DNA from: JAGMCF01 sp964398885
Lineage (GTDB): Bacteria > Cloacimonadota > Cloacimonadia > JGIOTU-2
Length of the DNA: 64,000 bases
Reading direction: 5' to 3'
Assembly (NCBI GenBank): GCA_964398885.1
Contig: CAYNOU010000003.1
Location: 1 to 64,000 of the forward strand
In this document: positions 33,861 through 40,996 of the stretch, one piece after another
Layout of the letters: every line of letters begins with the position of its first letter
How positions within the stretch are numbered: the stretch's first letter is position 1
Notes under the pieces: generated by a model
The model's database searches: none
Told to the model about the DNA's origin: nothing
The model's input: the letters and a program-made list of their open reading frames with translations, nothing else
Made by a program: the position numbers and the translations under genes

Positions 33861-35021
33861 ATGGAACGAATAATTTTACACATTGATATGGACGCCTTCT
33901 TTGCTGCGATTGAGCAAAGAGATAATCCAGAATTGAAAGGAAAACCTGTAATCGTTGGTGGTGGAGCAGAAAATAAAGGGGTTGTGAGCACTGCATCTTA
34001 TGAAGCAAGAAAATTTGGTGTCCATTCTGCAATGCCAATTTACCAGGCAAAACAACTTTGCCCTGCTGGAATATTCATAAAAGGAAATTATCATAAATAT
34101 GCGTTTGAATCAGTTAAAATTATAAATATTTGCCATACAATTGCACCTATTGTTGAGCCAGTAAGTGTTGATGAGGCTTTTCTAGATGTTAGTGGCGGTA
34201 TTCCTTTTTTTAAATCTAAAAAACAAATTGCTGAAACATTACAGAATAAAATTTTACAGCAATTACATCTAACTTGTTCCATTGGAATTGCACCAAATAA
34301 ATTGTTAGCAAAGATTGCTAGTGAAATGAATAAACCTTCAGGAATAAAAATTATTGAAAATGATGAAGTTAAGCAACTATTAGATAATCTGCCAATAGAA
34401 AAAATGTTTGGAATTGGTAAAAAGACTGCAATCATCTTAAAAAATTTTGGTGTATACTCTGCTGGAGATTTAGGAAGATTTCCAGAATCAATTCTCATAA
34501 AAAAATTTGCTAAGGTTGGTAAACAATTGTCTCTTATGGGAAAAGGAATTGATAGTTCACCAGTTGTGCCTGTTTCTAAAATACCTAAACCAAAATCAAT
34601 TGGGAATGAAATAACTTTATCAAAAAATATTGGGAATAAGGAAAAATTACGCGGAGTTCTTTTACAACTTACACACAAAACTGCTTACCGTCTGCGAAGG
34701 AAACATGCATCTGCTCATACAATTACACTAAAAGTTAAATATGATAATTTTTCAGTAAATACTTTTAACCATACAGTTGAACAAGCAGTAAATTATGATT
34801 CCGAAATCTACAAGATAGTTATTAACCTGTTTGATAAAATTAATCTTGGCTTTCACAAAATAAGACTCTTTGGTATCAGATTATCAAATATGGAATTCGC
34901 CGATGACCCGATACAATTAGAAATTTTTTCAGTTTATAAGAAAAAGTTTGCTAATATTTCCTGGGCTGTAGATAAGTTGAAAAAAAAATATGGTGAGGAG
35001 ATTATAAATATTGGAGAGTAG
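33861..35021 (+). CDS. dinB: DNA polymerase IV (Y-family)
   Basis: Error-prone translesion DNA polymerase. Catalytic acidic residues are seen in LHIDMDAFFAAIEQRDNP (residues 4-21) and SVDEAFLDVSGG. VVSTASYEARKFGVHSAMP is the fingers block, and GIGKKTAIILKNFGVYSAGDLG is the helix-hairpin-helix thumb. The little-finger domain occupies the last ~130 residues. At 386 aa the length is typical; no obvious clamp-binding QLxLF motif is seen at the end (IQLEIF near residue 350 is a candidate). No SOS box could be recognised upstream. Confidence 0.95.
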   Translation: MERIILHIDMDAFFAAIEQRDNPELKGKPVIVGGGAENKGVVSTASYEARKFGVHSAMPIYQAKQLCPAGIFIKGNYHKYAFESVKIINICHTIAPIVEPVSVDEAFLDVSGGIPFFKSKKQIAETLQNKILQQLHLTCSIGIAPNKLLAKIASEMNKPSGIKIIENDEVKQLLDNLPIEKMFGIGKKTAIILKNFGVYSAGDLGRFPESILIKKFAKVGKQLSLMGKGIDSSPVVPVSKIPKPKSIGNEITLSKNIGNKEKLRGVLLQLTHKTAYRLRRKHASAHTITLKVKYDNFSVNTFNHTVEQAVNYDSEIYKIVINLFDKINLGFHKIRLFGIRLSNMEFADDPIQLEIFSVYKKKFANISWAVDKLKKKYGEEIINIGE

Positions 35022-35028
35022 AAAATGA

Positions 35029-35490
35029 TATTTGTTATTAGTTATTGGTTATTAAAAAATTAGGATGGGTAAGTATGAAAAAGAAGATTGTATCATTTGA
35101 GGATTTGGATGTTTATAAATTAGCAGAGAGTCTAGGTGATATAATTTGGGAAATTGTCAGTAAGTGGGATAGTTTTACAAAAAATACTATAGGTTATCAG
35201 ATAGTTGAATCAGCAGATAGTATTGGTGCAAACATTGCTGAAGGTTTTGGAAGATTCTCTTTTAAAGAACGGAAACATTTTGCAATAATTGCTAGAGGTT
35301 CTCTATATGAAACTTCACATTGGCTTCGTAGAGCATATAAGCGAAGAGTATTAAAAAAGGATGAGATAAAAAAACTGAAAGAAATTATGGATGAGTTGAG
35401 ACCAAGATTAAATGCTTATATAAAATCTATTGGAAAACAAAAAGCAACTCACATTACTAATTCCAAATAACAAATCACTAATAACAAATA
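35029..35490. mobile_element. Small element with 25-bp inverted ends carrying a four-helix-bundle gene
   Basis: Left end TATTTGTTATTAGTTATTGG (continuing GTTATT, 35029-35053) and the reverse complement of 35466-35490 agree at 23 of 25 positions. The ends bracket only the four-helix-bundle gene and include its stop codon. The element sits between dinB and obg. No transposase is present; mobility is inference. Confidence 0.55.
35075..35470 (+). CDS. Four-helix-bundle protein (S23/Avd-like)
   Basis: A 131-residue helical protein of the family first found inside 23S rRNA intervening sequences and related to the Avd accessory protein. Typical blocks are FEDLDVYKLAESLGDIIWEIV, IGYQIVESADSIGANIAEGFGR and FAIIARGSLYETSHWLRRAYKR. 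Start at ATG 35075 with AGGATGGG upstream; a longer TTG reading from 35045 lies in the inverted-repeat end. No reverse transcriptase or rRNA is adjacent, so it is a stand-alone member. Function unknown. Confidence 0.85.
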   Translation: MKKKIVSFEDLDVYKLAESLGDIIWEIVSKWDSFTKNTIGYQIVESADSIGANIAEGFGRFSFKERKHFAIIARGSLYETSHWLRRAYKRRVLKKDEIKKLKEIMDELRPRLNAYIKSIGKQKATHITNSK

Positions 35491-35496
35491 AGTTTT

Positions 35497-36513
35497 ATGT
35501 TTATTGACTACGCAAGGATTAAAGTAAACGGAGGGAAAGGCGGCAATGGCTGCTTGAGTTTCCGTCATGAAAAATATGTTCCATTTGGTGGACCTGACGG
35601 TGGAGACGGTGGCAAAGGTGGAGATGTAATTCTAATTGGAGATAAGAATCTTAATACGCTTTTGAACTTTAAATATAATAAGCATTTCTCTGGCGGAAAA
35701 GCACAACATGGTCAAGGTTCTAATAAAACAGGTTATTCAGGTAAGGATAAAATATTAAGAGTGCCTTTGGGAACGGAAGTATTTGAGCTTAATGAAAATG
35801 GTAAACGAATTAGAAAATTAGTAGATATATCTTATGAAGGTAAAAAGATAATTTTAGCTAAAGGTGGAAAAGGAGGAAAAGGAAATGCAGCTTTTGCAAC
35901 TCCAACAAATCAGGCTCCACGAAAATTTGAATCAGGGAAATTGGGTGAAGAAAAATATCTGGAATTAGTGCTTAAATTAATGGCAGATGTGGGCATTGTC
36001 GGATTCCCCAATGCTGGCAAATCTACATTAATTAGTCATATTTCATCTGCTCATCCTAAAATAGCTGATTATGAGTTCACCACGCTTGAACCCTGCCTTG
36101 GGGTCGTGAAATTAAGTTCTTATCAGACATTTATTATAGCTGATATCCCCGGTATCATAGAAGGTGCTCATCAAGGAAAAGGGTTAGGTGACCAGTTCCT
36201 CCGTCATATTGAACGAACAAAAATTTTGCTGTTCTTAATAGATGTTACTTCAAAAAATATATTAAAAAAATTTGAAATTTTAAAAAATGAACTACATCTT
36301 TATAATCAAAATCTTGATGAAAGAAAATTTTTGGTAGTATTGAATAAAGTTGACCTTTTATCCAATGATACGAAAAAAGAAAGAATAGATAACATAAGAA
36401 AGAATTTTTCAAAAGATATAAGAAAAAATATTATAGCCATTTCAGCTGTTACAGGTGAAAATATCTCAGCATTAAAAAATATAGTATATCAAATTCTGCA
36501 AGAAAGAGATTAG
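35497..36513 (+). CDS. obg: GTPase Obg/CgtA
   Basis: Ribosome-associated GTPase for late 50S assembly and growth control. The glycine-rich Obg fold is at residues 1-155 (VNGGKGGNGCLSFRHEKYVP, GGDGGKGGDV). The G domain follows, with G1 GFPNAGKST, switch region YEFTTLEP, G3 DIPGIIEGAHQGKGLG and G4 NKVD. At 338 aa it lacks an OCT extension. It is followed directly (0 bases) by dprA. Confidence 0.97.
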   Translation: MFIDYARIKVNGGKGGNGCLSFRHEKYVPFGGPDGGDGGKGGDVILIGDKNLNTLLNFKYNKHFSGGKAQHGQGSNKTGYSGKDKILRVPLGTEVFELNENGKRIRKLVDISYEGKKIILAKGGKGGKGNAAFATPTNQAPRKFESGKLGEEKYLELVLKLMADVGIVGFPNAGKSTLISHISSAHPKIADYEFTTLEPCLGVVKLSSYQTFIIADIPGIIEGAHQGKGLGDQFLRHIERTKILLFLIDVTSKNILKKFEILKNELHLYNQNLDERKFLVVLNKVDLLSNDTKKERIDNIRKNFSKDIRKNIIAISAVTGENISALKNIVYQILQERD

Positions 36514-37602
36514 ATGGATAAAAAAGAATATCGTGATTGGTTAAAATTAGTTTCTATTAAAGGCTTAGGGCAGGGGAAAATTCGCAGACTTTTGAAGGTC
36601 TTTCATTCCCCACAAAAAATTTTTGAAGCCAACAAACATCAATTATCTGATTTAACTTTTCTTTCTGAAAATGCAGTTAATGAAATTTCAAAAAATGAGA
36701 ATGAGGAATTTATTGAGAATCAATTAAGATTGTTAGAAAAATACAATGTCAGGCTTATATCTATCACTGATGAAGAATATCCTGATTTGTTGAAATTTAT
36801 TTATACACCTCCAATTCTTCTGTATATCAAAGGCAAGATTTTACCGCGAGATAGCAGAGCTATTGCAATAGTGGGAACGCGCAAACCAACGAATTACGGC
36901 AGAATTTCTGCCAGAAAAATCGGGGTAGAAATAGCAAAGACAGGATTTACTATTGTAAGCGGATTGGCTTATGGTATTGACGGTTGTGCTCATAAAGCAG
37001 CTCTTGATGCTGGTGGTAGAACTATTGCGGTTTGTGGGACTGGTTTAGATATTGTTTATCCAGCTGTGCATAGAGCCCTTGCAAAGGATATTATTCAATC
37101 CGGTGCTTTGATTTCAGAATTTCCCTTAGGAACCAAAATTGAAGCATGGAATTTTCCAACAAGAAATAGAATAATTAGTGGTATGTGTAAAGGTGCTCTG
37201 GTGATTGAAGGTAAAAAAACAAGTGGTGCTTTACTTACTGCAAAAATGGCATTAGAACAAAATCGTGATGTCTTTGCTTTACCTGGAAATATTAACTCTC
37301 CTCAAAGTGAGGGTCCAAACTATTTGATAAAATTAGGTGCAAAAATTGTTACAGATGCTAAAGATATTTTAGAAGAATATCATATTAAGATGCAAGTTAA
37401 ATCTGAAAAAATTACTCCAAAGATGACGAAAGAGGAGGGAGAAATTTATAAATTATTACAAAAAAATGATAGAAATCTTGGATTAGATGAGATGGTTGAA
37501 CAGTCTGATTTTTCTCCTGCACAGTTATCTGCAATGCTACTGAATATGGAACTTAAAGGAATTATTAAAAGAGGTGCACAAAATAGATACTGGCTTATGT
37601 AA
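36514..37602 (+). CDS. dprA: DNA-processing protein DprA
   Basis: Loads RecA on incoming single-stranded DNA during natural transformation. An N-terminal helix-hairpin-helix/SAM-like region (IKGLGQGKIRRLLKVF) precedes the Rossmann core (IAIVGTRKPTNYGR, IVSGLAYGIDGCAHKAALDAGG, CGTGLDIVYPAVH, SEFPLGT, FPTRNRIISGM, ALPGNINSPQSEGPNYLI). A C-terminal winged helix follows (LLQKNDRNLGLDEMVEQSDFS). The ATG directly abuts the obg stop codon. Presence suggests, but does not prove, competence. Confidence 0.96.
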   Translation: MDKKEYRDWLKLVSIKGLGQGKIRRLLKVFHSPQKIFEANKHQLSDLTFLSENAVNEISKNENEEFIENQLRLLEKYNVRLISITDEEYPDLLKFIYTPPILLYIKGKILPRDSRAIAIVGTRKPTNYGRISARKIGVEIAKTGFTIVSGLAYGIDGCAHKAALDAGGRTIAVCGTGLDIVYPAVHRALAKDIIQSGALISEFPLGTKIEAWNFPTRNRIISGMCKGALVIEGKKTSGALLTAKMALEQNRDVFALPGNINSPQSEGPNYLIKLGAKIVTDAKDILEEYHIKMQVKSEKITPKMTKEEGEIYKLLQKNDRNLGLDEMVEQSDFSPAQLSAMLLNMELKGIIKRGAQNRYWLM

Positions 37603-37672
37603 GGCATTCGTAAATTTTCATATGAAAATACTTTCGCCACAAAGGCACAAAGACACAAAAAATATAAACTCT

Positions 37673-37713
37673 CATTCCCAAGCCCTCCCCAATTGAATTG
37701 GGGATTGGGAATG
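37673..37713. repeat. Nested palindrome, CATTCCCAA / CCCCAATT class
   Basis: CATTCCCAA and TTGGGAATG enclose CCCCAATTGAATTGGGG. It is the reverse complement type of 6636-6675. It lies after a CCACAAAGGCACAAAGACAC phrase (37637 onward). The 37603-37870 gap holds only these repeats and the terminator. Confidence 0.8.
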
Positions 37714-37810
37714 CTTAATGCCATTTTCGTTCTCCTTTGCGTCCTGGCACCTCCCACGCTTCCGCTTGAATAATCGGGGACGGCTTGAGTATTTCATTCT
37801 ATCTTAAACA

Positions 37811-37846
37811 AAGAAGGCGACATCTCAAATCTCGCCTTCTTTTTTG
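37811..37846. terminator. Bidirectional intrinsic terminator between dprA and groES
   Basis: Perfect 10-bp stem AAGAAGGCGA / TCGCCTTCTT with an 11-base loop, then a T-run on the + strand (TTTTTT). On the - strand the stem is followed by TGTTT. The genes on both sides are convergent. Confidence 0.85.
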
Positions 37847-37870
37847 GGAGTAAATATTATGTAATAGAAA

Positions 37871-38140
37871 TTACTTTATAATTCCCAAGAGGTCAGACTT
37901 CTGAACAATAAGATATTTTGTTCCCTCAAGTTCAATTTCGGTTCCACCATATTTAGCATAAATAACCTTGTCACCTTCTTTGACAATTTTTTTAAGGTCT
38001 TCATCATTACCAACGGCAATAACCTTTCCAATCTGCGGTTTCTCTTTTGCAGTATCTGGAATGATGATATTTCCAACCTTTTTCTCTTCATTTTCTATTG
38101 ATTGAAGAAGAACCCTGTCATCAATAGGTTTAATTTTCAT
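37871..38140 (-). CDS. groES: Co-chaperonin GroES
   Basis: 10-kDa lid of the GroEL chaperonin. Family blocks KIKPIDDRVLLQ, the mobile-loop region NEEKKVGNIIIPDTAKEKPQ and GDKVIYAKYGGTEIELEG are all present, at 89 aa. GGAGGATGAA gives a strong ribosome site. No groEL follows: the next 270 bases hold repeats and a terminator, and the next gene is dprA on the other strand. Confidence 0.96.
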   Translation of the reverse strand: MKIKPIDDRVLLQSIENEEKKVGNIIIPDTAKEKPQIGKVIAVGNDEDLKKIVKEGDKVIYAKYGGTEIELEGTKYLIVQKSDLLGIIK

Positions 38141-38200
38141 TTCATCCTCCTGTTGATTTTTTATAAAATATGATTTAAACTACTATTGAAATTTATAGAA

Positions 38201-38229
38201 AATTTAAGTCTTGTATTGTTAATCGTCAA
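38201..38229 (-). promoter_or_regulatory. Putative groES promoter
   Basis: On the minus strand, TTGACG (38229-38224) and TAAATT (38206-38201) with a 17-base spacer. The context TTTCTTGAC recurs before several other genes. No CIRCE operator is visible. Confidence 0.45.
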
Positions 38230-38236
38230 GAAATAT

Positions 38237-39163
38237 TTAATTTTTCTTAATTTTTTCTTGCTCTATTGTGGAGTTAATATAATTTATGAATTCTTTAGCA
38301 TCCTTTCCTAAAGGACTTTCCGGGAAATTATTAAGAATCCTTTGCAATGTATTTTTTGCTCCGATGGACTCTTTTAGTCTGTAAAGGCATAATGCATGAT
38401 TGAAGAGAATCATATCCAGGTCCGGATAATCTGGATATTCAGTCTCAATTTGAGTTAATCTTTCTAATGCTTCAGTAAATTGATAGCGTTTATAATATAA
38501 CATTGCAATTTTTGCTTGAATTTCTGGAATTTTCATAATTAATGTGTCTATAGGGCTGGCTTTCTCAATCCTTTTTAAAATAGAATTATATGTTTCTTCT
38601 GCTTTGTCATAGTTCCCTCGCCTTTTATAGACCTCTGCAAGTTGTTTATGAATGTCAATGCTATCAGGATGTAATTCAGCATTTTTAAGTAAGTTTGAAA
38701 AATAATTCTTATTATTTAGAATAAAGTTTGCTTTTCTAATGAATTGTTCCGCAGGGAGATAACCAATAATTCTATCAATTTCACCTGTCCCCGCGGTCCC
38801 CGATCCAACCCCCGATTTAATTGGGGGGGAGGGGACAGGATTAACAAAAATGGTGGTCGGAAAGCCAGATATATTGTAAGAATTGGTTATACTTTTGTTT
38901 TCGGGAAGACTTGAATTTATTTTTGTTGGAATTACATTATCATTTAAAAAGTTTATCACATTTGAATCTTGATAAGTTGTTTCTTCCAATTTTTTACACC
39001 ATCCGCACCTGTCTGAAGAGAAGTCTATCATAATTACTTTGTTTTCATTTTTTGCTTTCTCTATTGCCGCAGGAAATGAATCTGTCCATTGTAAAGAGTC
39101 CTGGGCTGAAAGTATAGTTGATAATAAGAATAGTATAACAATTATGAAAAGTATTTTTTGCAT
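38237..39163 (-). CDS. Periplasmic thioredoxin-like protein with TPR repeats
   Basis: Signal peptide (residues 1-20), a thioredoxin fold with CGWC active site (C53, C56 in SSDRCGWCKK) and the cis-Pro segment SGFPTTIFVNP, then four to five TPR-like helices (about 155-290, ELHPDSIDIHKQLAEVYKRRGNYDKAEE). It resembles the DUF255/thioredoxin-7 group. Residues ~107-125 (PVPSPPIKSGVGSGTAGTG) are low-complexity, encoded by a 56-bp palindromic repeat inserted between IFVNP and EIDRIIGY, where relatives have a short beta turn. A redox role is likely; the partner is unknown. Confidence 0.85.
   Translation of the reverse strand: MQKILFIIVILFLLSTILSAQDSLQWTDSFPAAIEKAKNENKVIMIDFSSDRCGWCKKLEETTYQDSNVINFLNDNVIPTKINSSLPENKSITNSYNISGFPTTIFVNPVPSPPIKSGVGSGTAGTGEIDRIIGYLPAEQFIRKANFILNNKNYFSNLLKNAELHPDSIDIHKQLAEVYKRRGNYDKAEETYNSILKRIEKASPIDTLIMKIPEIQAKIAMLYYKRYQFTEALERLTQIETEYPDYPDLDMILFNHALCLYRLKESIGAKNTLQRILNNFPESPLGKDAKEFINYINSTIEQEKIKKN
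38784..38839. repeat. 56-bp nested palindrome inside the thioredoxin-TPR gene
   Basis: Outer arms CCTGTCCCC / GGGGACAGG enclose CCCCCGATTTAATTGGGGGG. It is translated in frame without a stop. Confidence 0.85.
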
Positions 39164-39238
39164 TTTATATTCCTAATTTTTTTGAATATTATTTTTGAAC
39201 TTCTTATTTAATAAAAATTATTCTCTGTCAATAAAAAG

Positions 39239-39275
39239 AGACCTTCAATCCGTTGGGTGACGGATTGAAGGTCTT
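39239..39275 (-). terminator. Intrinsic terminator of the LysM gene
   Basis: Perfect 15-bp stem AGACCTTCAATCCGT / ACGGATTGAAGGTCT with a 6-base loop. On the minus strand it is followed by CTTTTTATTG. Confidence 0.85.
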
Positions 39276-39294
39276 GCTGTTGTGCCTCAAGTTT

Positions 39295-39498
39295 TCATCT
39301 GATTATGACCATCTTTTTAACTTCACTATAATTTTTGGTTTTCAATTGATAGAAGTAAATGCCATTTCCAAGTTGCCTTCCATTCTCGTCTTTTCCATCC
39401 CACGATATGGAGTTAAGCGACTCCCGTGAAGTCGCTTTACTCCTACGGGGTAGGCATGTCGCTTTTGCATTAATCCCTATAATATCGAGACGCTCCAA
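39295..39498 (-). pseudogene. Orphan CTD fragment
   Basis: The last ~40 residues (SISWDGKDENGRQLGNGIYF then YQLKTKNYSEVKKMVIIR) are clearly the final strands of a FlgD-like sorting domain. The rest of the protein is absent. Directly upstream are repeat-derived codons (39410-39453 palindrome) and then the stop of the LysM peptidase gene. It is either a remnant of a lost secreted protein or a CTD once joined to the peptidase. It has no export signal of its own. Confidence 0.7.
39410..39453. repeat. Nested palindrome in the orphan CTD
   Basis: GGAGT ... GCGACT / AGTCGC ... ACTCC followed by CTACGGGGTAG; occupies the loop just before the conserved WDGKDE block. Confidence 0.7.
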
Positions 39499-39504
39499 AA
39501 TTAT

Positions 39505-40581
39505 TTATGGCAAAAACTTCTCCGGGTCCATTGCCCTTCCATCTAATCTTACTTCGAAATGGACATGAGGTCCTGTTGTATTTCCTGTTAAACCAATAGT
39601 TGCGATTTTCTCACCCTTTTTGACCTTATCACCTTTTTCTACAAAATTTTCATCATTATGAGCATAAACGGTCATAAGACTGTGGTCGTGTTTCATAATA
39701 ATGACATTGCCGTAACCTCTTTGCCAGCCTGTATATGCAACTTCACCGTCTAATACAGATTTTATCGGAGTTCCAACAGGAGCAGAGATATCCAGTCCTT
39801 TGTGAGGCTTGCCATCACGCATTCCAAATGGTGATGTGATTTTTCCATTGCAAGGCCAGATAAGGCCGTATCTCTTTAAATATTCAGACGGGATTTTGGG
39901 TCTGGTTTTAGTATATTTTTCCAAAGAACCTTTTTGTGGTTCTAATAAAAGCTTTTGACCTACAAAAATCTTATTTGAACTCAGATTATTATACTGTTTT
40001 AATTCATAAATTGAAAGATTATATTTTAACGCTATTCTATAGAGGTTCTCACCTTTTTTAACTGTATGATATTTAGGTTTTTCTGTGGGCTTTGGTTTCT
40101 TCTCTATGATTTCAGGTTTGATAATAGTTTTGCTAATAACTGTTTTGATTGGCACGGATTTCAGCCAGATTTTTTCTCCAGCTTTTATTGTATATGATGT
40201 TAGTTGATTGAATTCCATTAATTCTACTAATGAAAGGTTATACATTTTGGAAATTCTGTACAATGTTTCACCTTTTTGAACAAGATAATAACCACATTCA
40301 GGGATTTCTCTTTGAGTTACATAATATTGTTGTGAACTCTTTTTTTCAACAATGTATATTTTCTGTCCAACCAGGATTTTATCTGAAGTCAGATTATTGA
40401 TTCTTTTTAATGCTTCTACTGAAAGACCGTACTCTTTGCCGATAGAGTATAATGTATCTCCTTTTTTAACAATGTGGTATTTCTCGGATTTAGTAATATA
40501 TTTGGGACTTGGCGAGAAACCTGACAAGCCTAAAAGACAGAAGATAAGAACAAATTTAATAAGTGATTTTGAATGAATCAT
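39505..40581 (-). CDS. LysM and M23 (LytM) peptidoglycan endopeptidase
   Basis: Exported cell-wall hydrolase or regulator. Signal peptide (residues 1-24), three LysM domains (YHIVKKGDTLYSIGKEYGLS, YYLVQKGETLYRISKMYNLS, YHTVKKGENLYRIALKYNLS), then an M23 domain with the zinc ligands H and D in PHKGLDISAPVGTP and HxH in GPHVHFEVRLDG. All ligands are present, so it is probably active. It overlaps the upstream acylphosphatase gene by 26 bases. A terminator lies ~230 bases downstream. Confidence 0.92.
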   Translation of the reverse strand: MIHSKSLIKFVLIFCLLGLSGFSPSPKYITKSEKYHIVKKGDTLYSIGKEYGLSVEALKRINNLTSDKILVGQKIYIVEKKSSQQYYVTQREIPECGYYLVQKGETLYRISKMYNLSLVELMEFNQLTSYTIKAGEKIWLKSVPIKTVISKTIIKPEIIEKKPKPTEKPKYHTVKKGENLYRIALKYNLSIYELKQYNNLSSNKIFVGQKLLLEPQKGSLEKYTKTRPKIPSEYLKRYGLIWPCNGKITSPFGMRDGKPHKGLDISAPVGTPIKSVLDGEVAYTGWQRGYGNVIIMKHDHSLMTVYAHNDENFVEKGDKVKKGEKIATIGLTGNTTGPHVHFEVRLDGRAMDPEKFLP

Positions 40582-40828
40582 AATCTATTGAATCAGGTAT
40601 TTCTTGTAGTTCAACCTTATCAATTCTTGATGCTGGTGGTCCGATTTTTACCTGTTTTAAGAATCTTTCAACATTTTGTTCAGAGCCACTGGCAGCAATT
40701 TCAACATCGCCATTCCATAGGTTTTTTACATATCCTTTGATGTTCAACTTAAGAGCAAGTTCATAAGCAAAATAACGAAAGCAGACGCCTTGCACCCTGC
40801 CGGAAACCGTGATTTTGATTCTTTTCAT
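40556..40828 (-). CDS. acyP: Acylphosphatase
   Basis: Hydrolyses acyl phosphates. The full 90-residue domain has the signature GRVQGVCFRYFAYELA (catalytic arginine in CFR) and VKNLWNGDVEI with the catalytic asparagine. It lies between a long repeat upstream and the LysM peptidase, which it overlaps. Confidence 0.94.
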   Translation of the reverse strand: MKRIKITVSGRVQGVCFRYFAYELALKLNIKGYVKNLWNGDVEIAASGSEQNVERFLKQVKIGPPASRIDKVELQEIPDSIDYDSFKITY

Positions 40829-40852
40829 ATTTTAATAAGTTTTAGTAATTTT

Positions 40853-40996
40853 ATATGGAGTGCGAAAACGCGTCCCGACGAGTCGGGACAAACTTTTCGC
40901 TTGTGCTGATGCGCTGAAAGTTCGTTCCAATAAATTGGAACTCGTTTTCCGCCAGAGGCGGATCCGCCAAGCTTTTTGGCGGACAGCACTCCATAT
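40853..40996. repeat. MITE-like repeat, copy 1
   Basis: 144 bp with perfect 11-bp ends ATATGGAGTGC / GCACTCCATAT. Inside are GCGAAAACG/CGTTTTCCGC, the nested palindromes GTCCCGACGAGTCGGGAC and GTTCCAATAAATTGGAAC, and a CCGCCAGAGGCGG-AT-CCGCC..GGCGG end. The right end touches the stop codon of the MutL-like gene. Confidence 0.75.

Noticed and set aside
33876..34678. Long minus-strand frames across dinB
   Set aside because: Shadows of the well-supported dinB gene on the + strand.
35075..35470. Four-helix-bundle gene as part of a diversity-generating retroelement
   Set aside because: No reverse transcriptase and no template/variable repeat pair nearby.
38141..38236. CIRCE/HrcA operator before groES
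   Set aside because: No GCACTC-N9-GAGTGC repeat is present. The GAGTGC at 40859 belongs to a MITE end.
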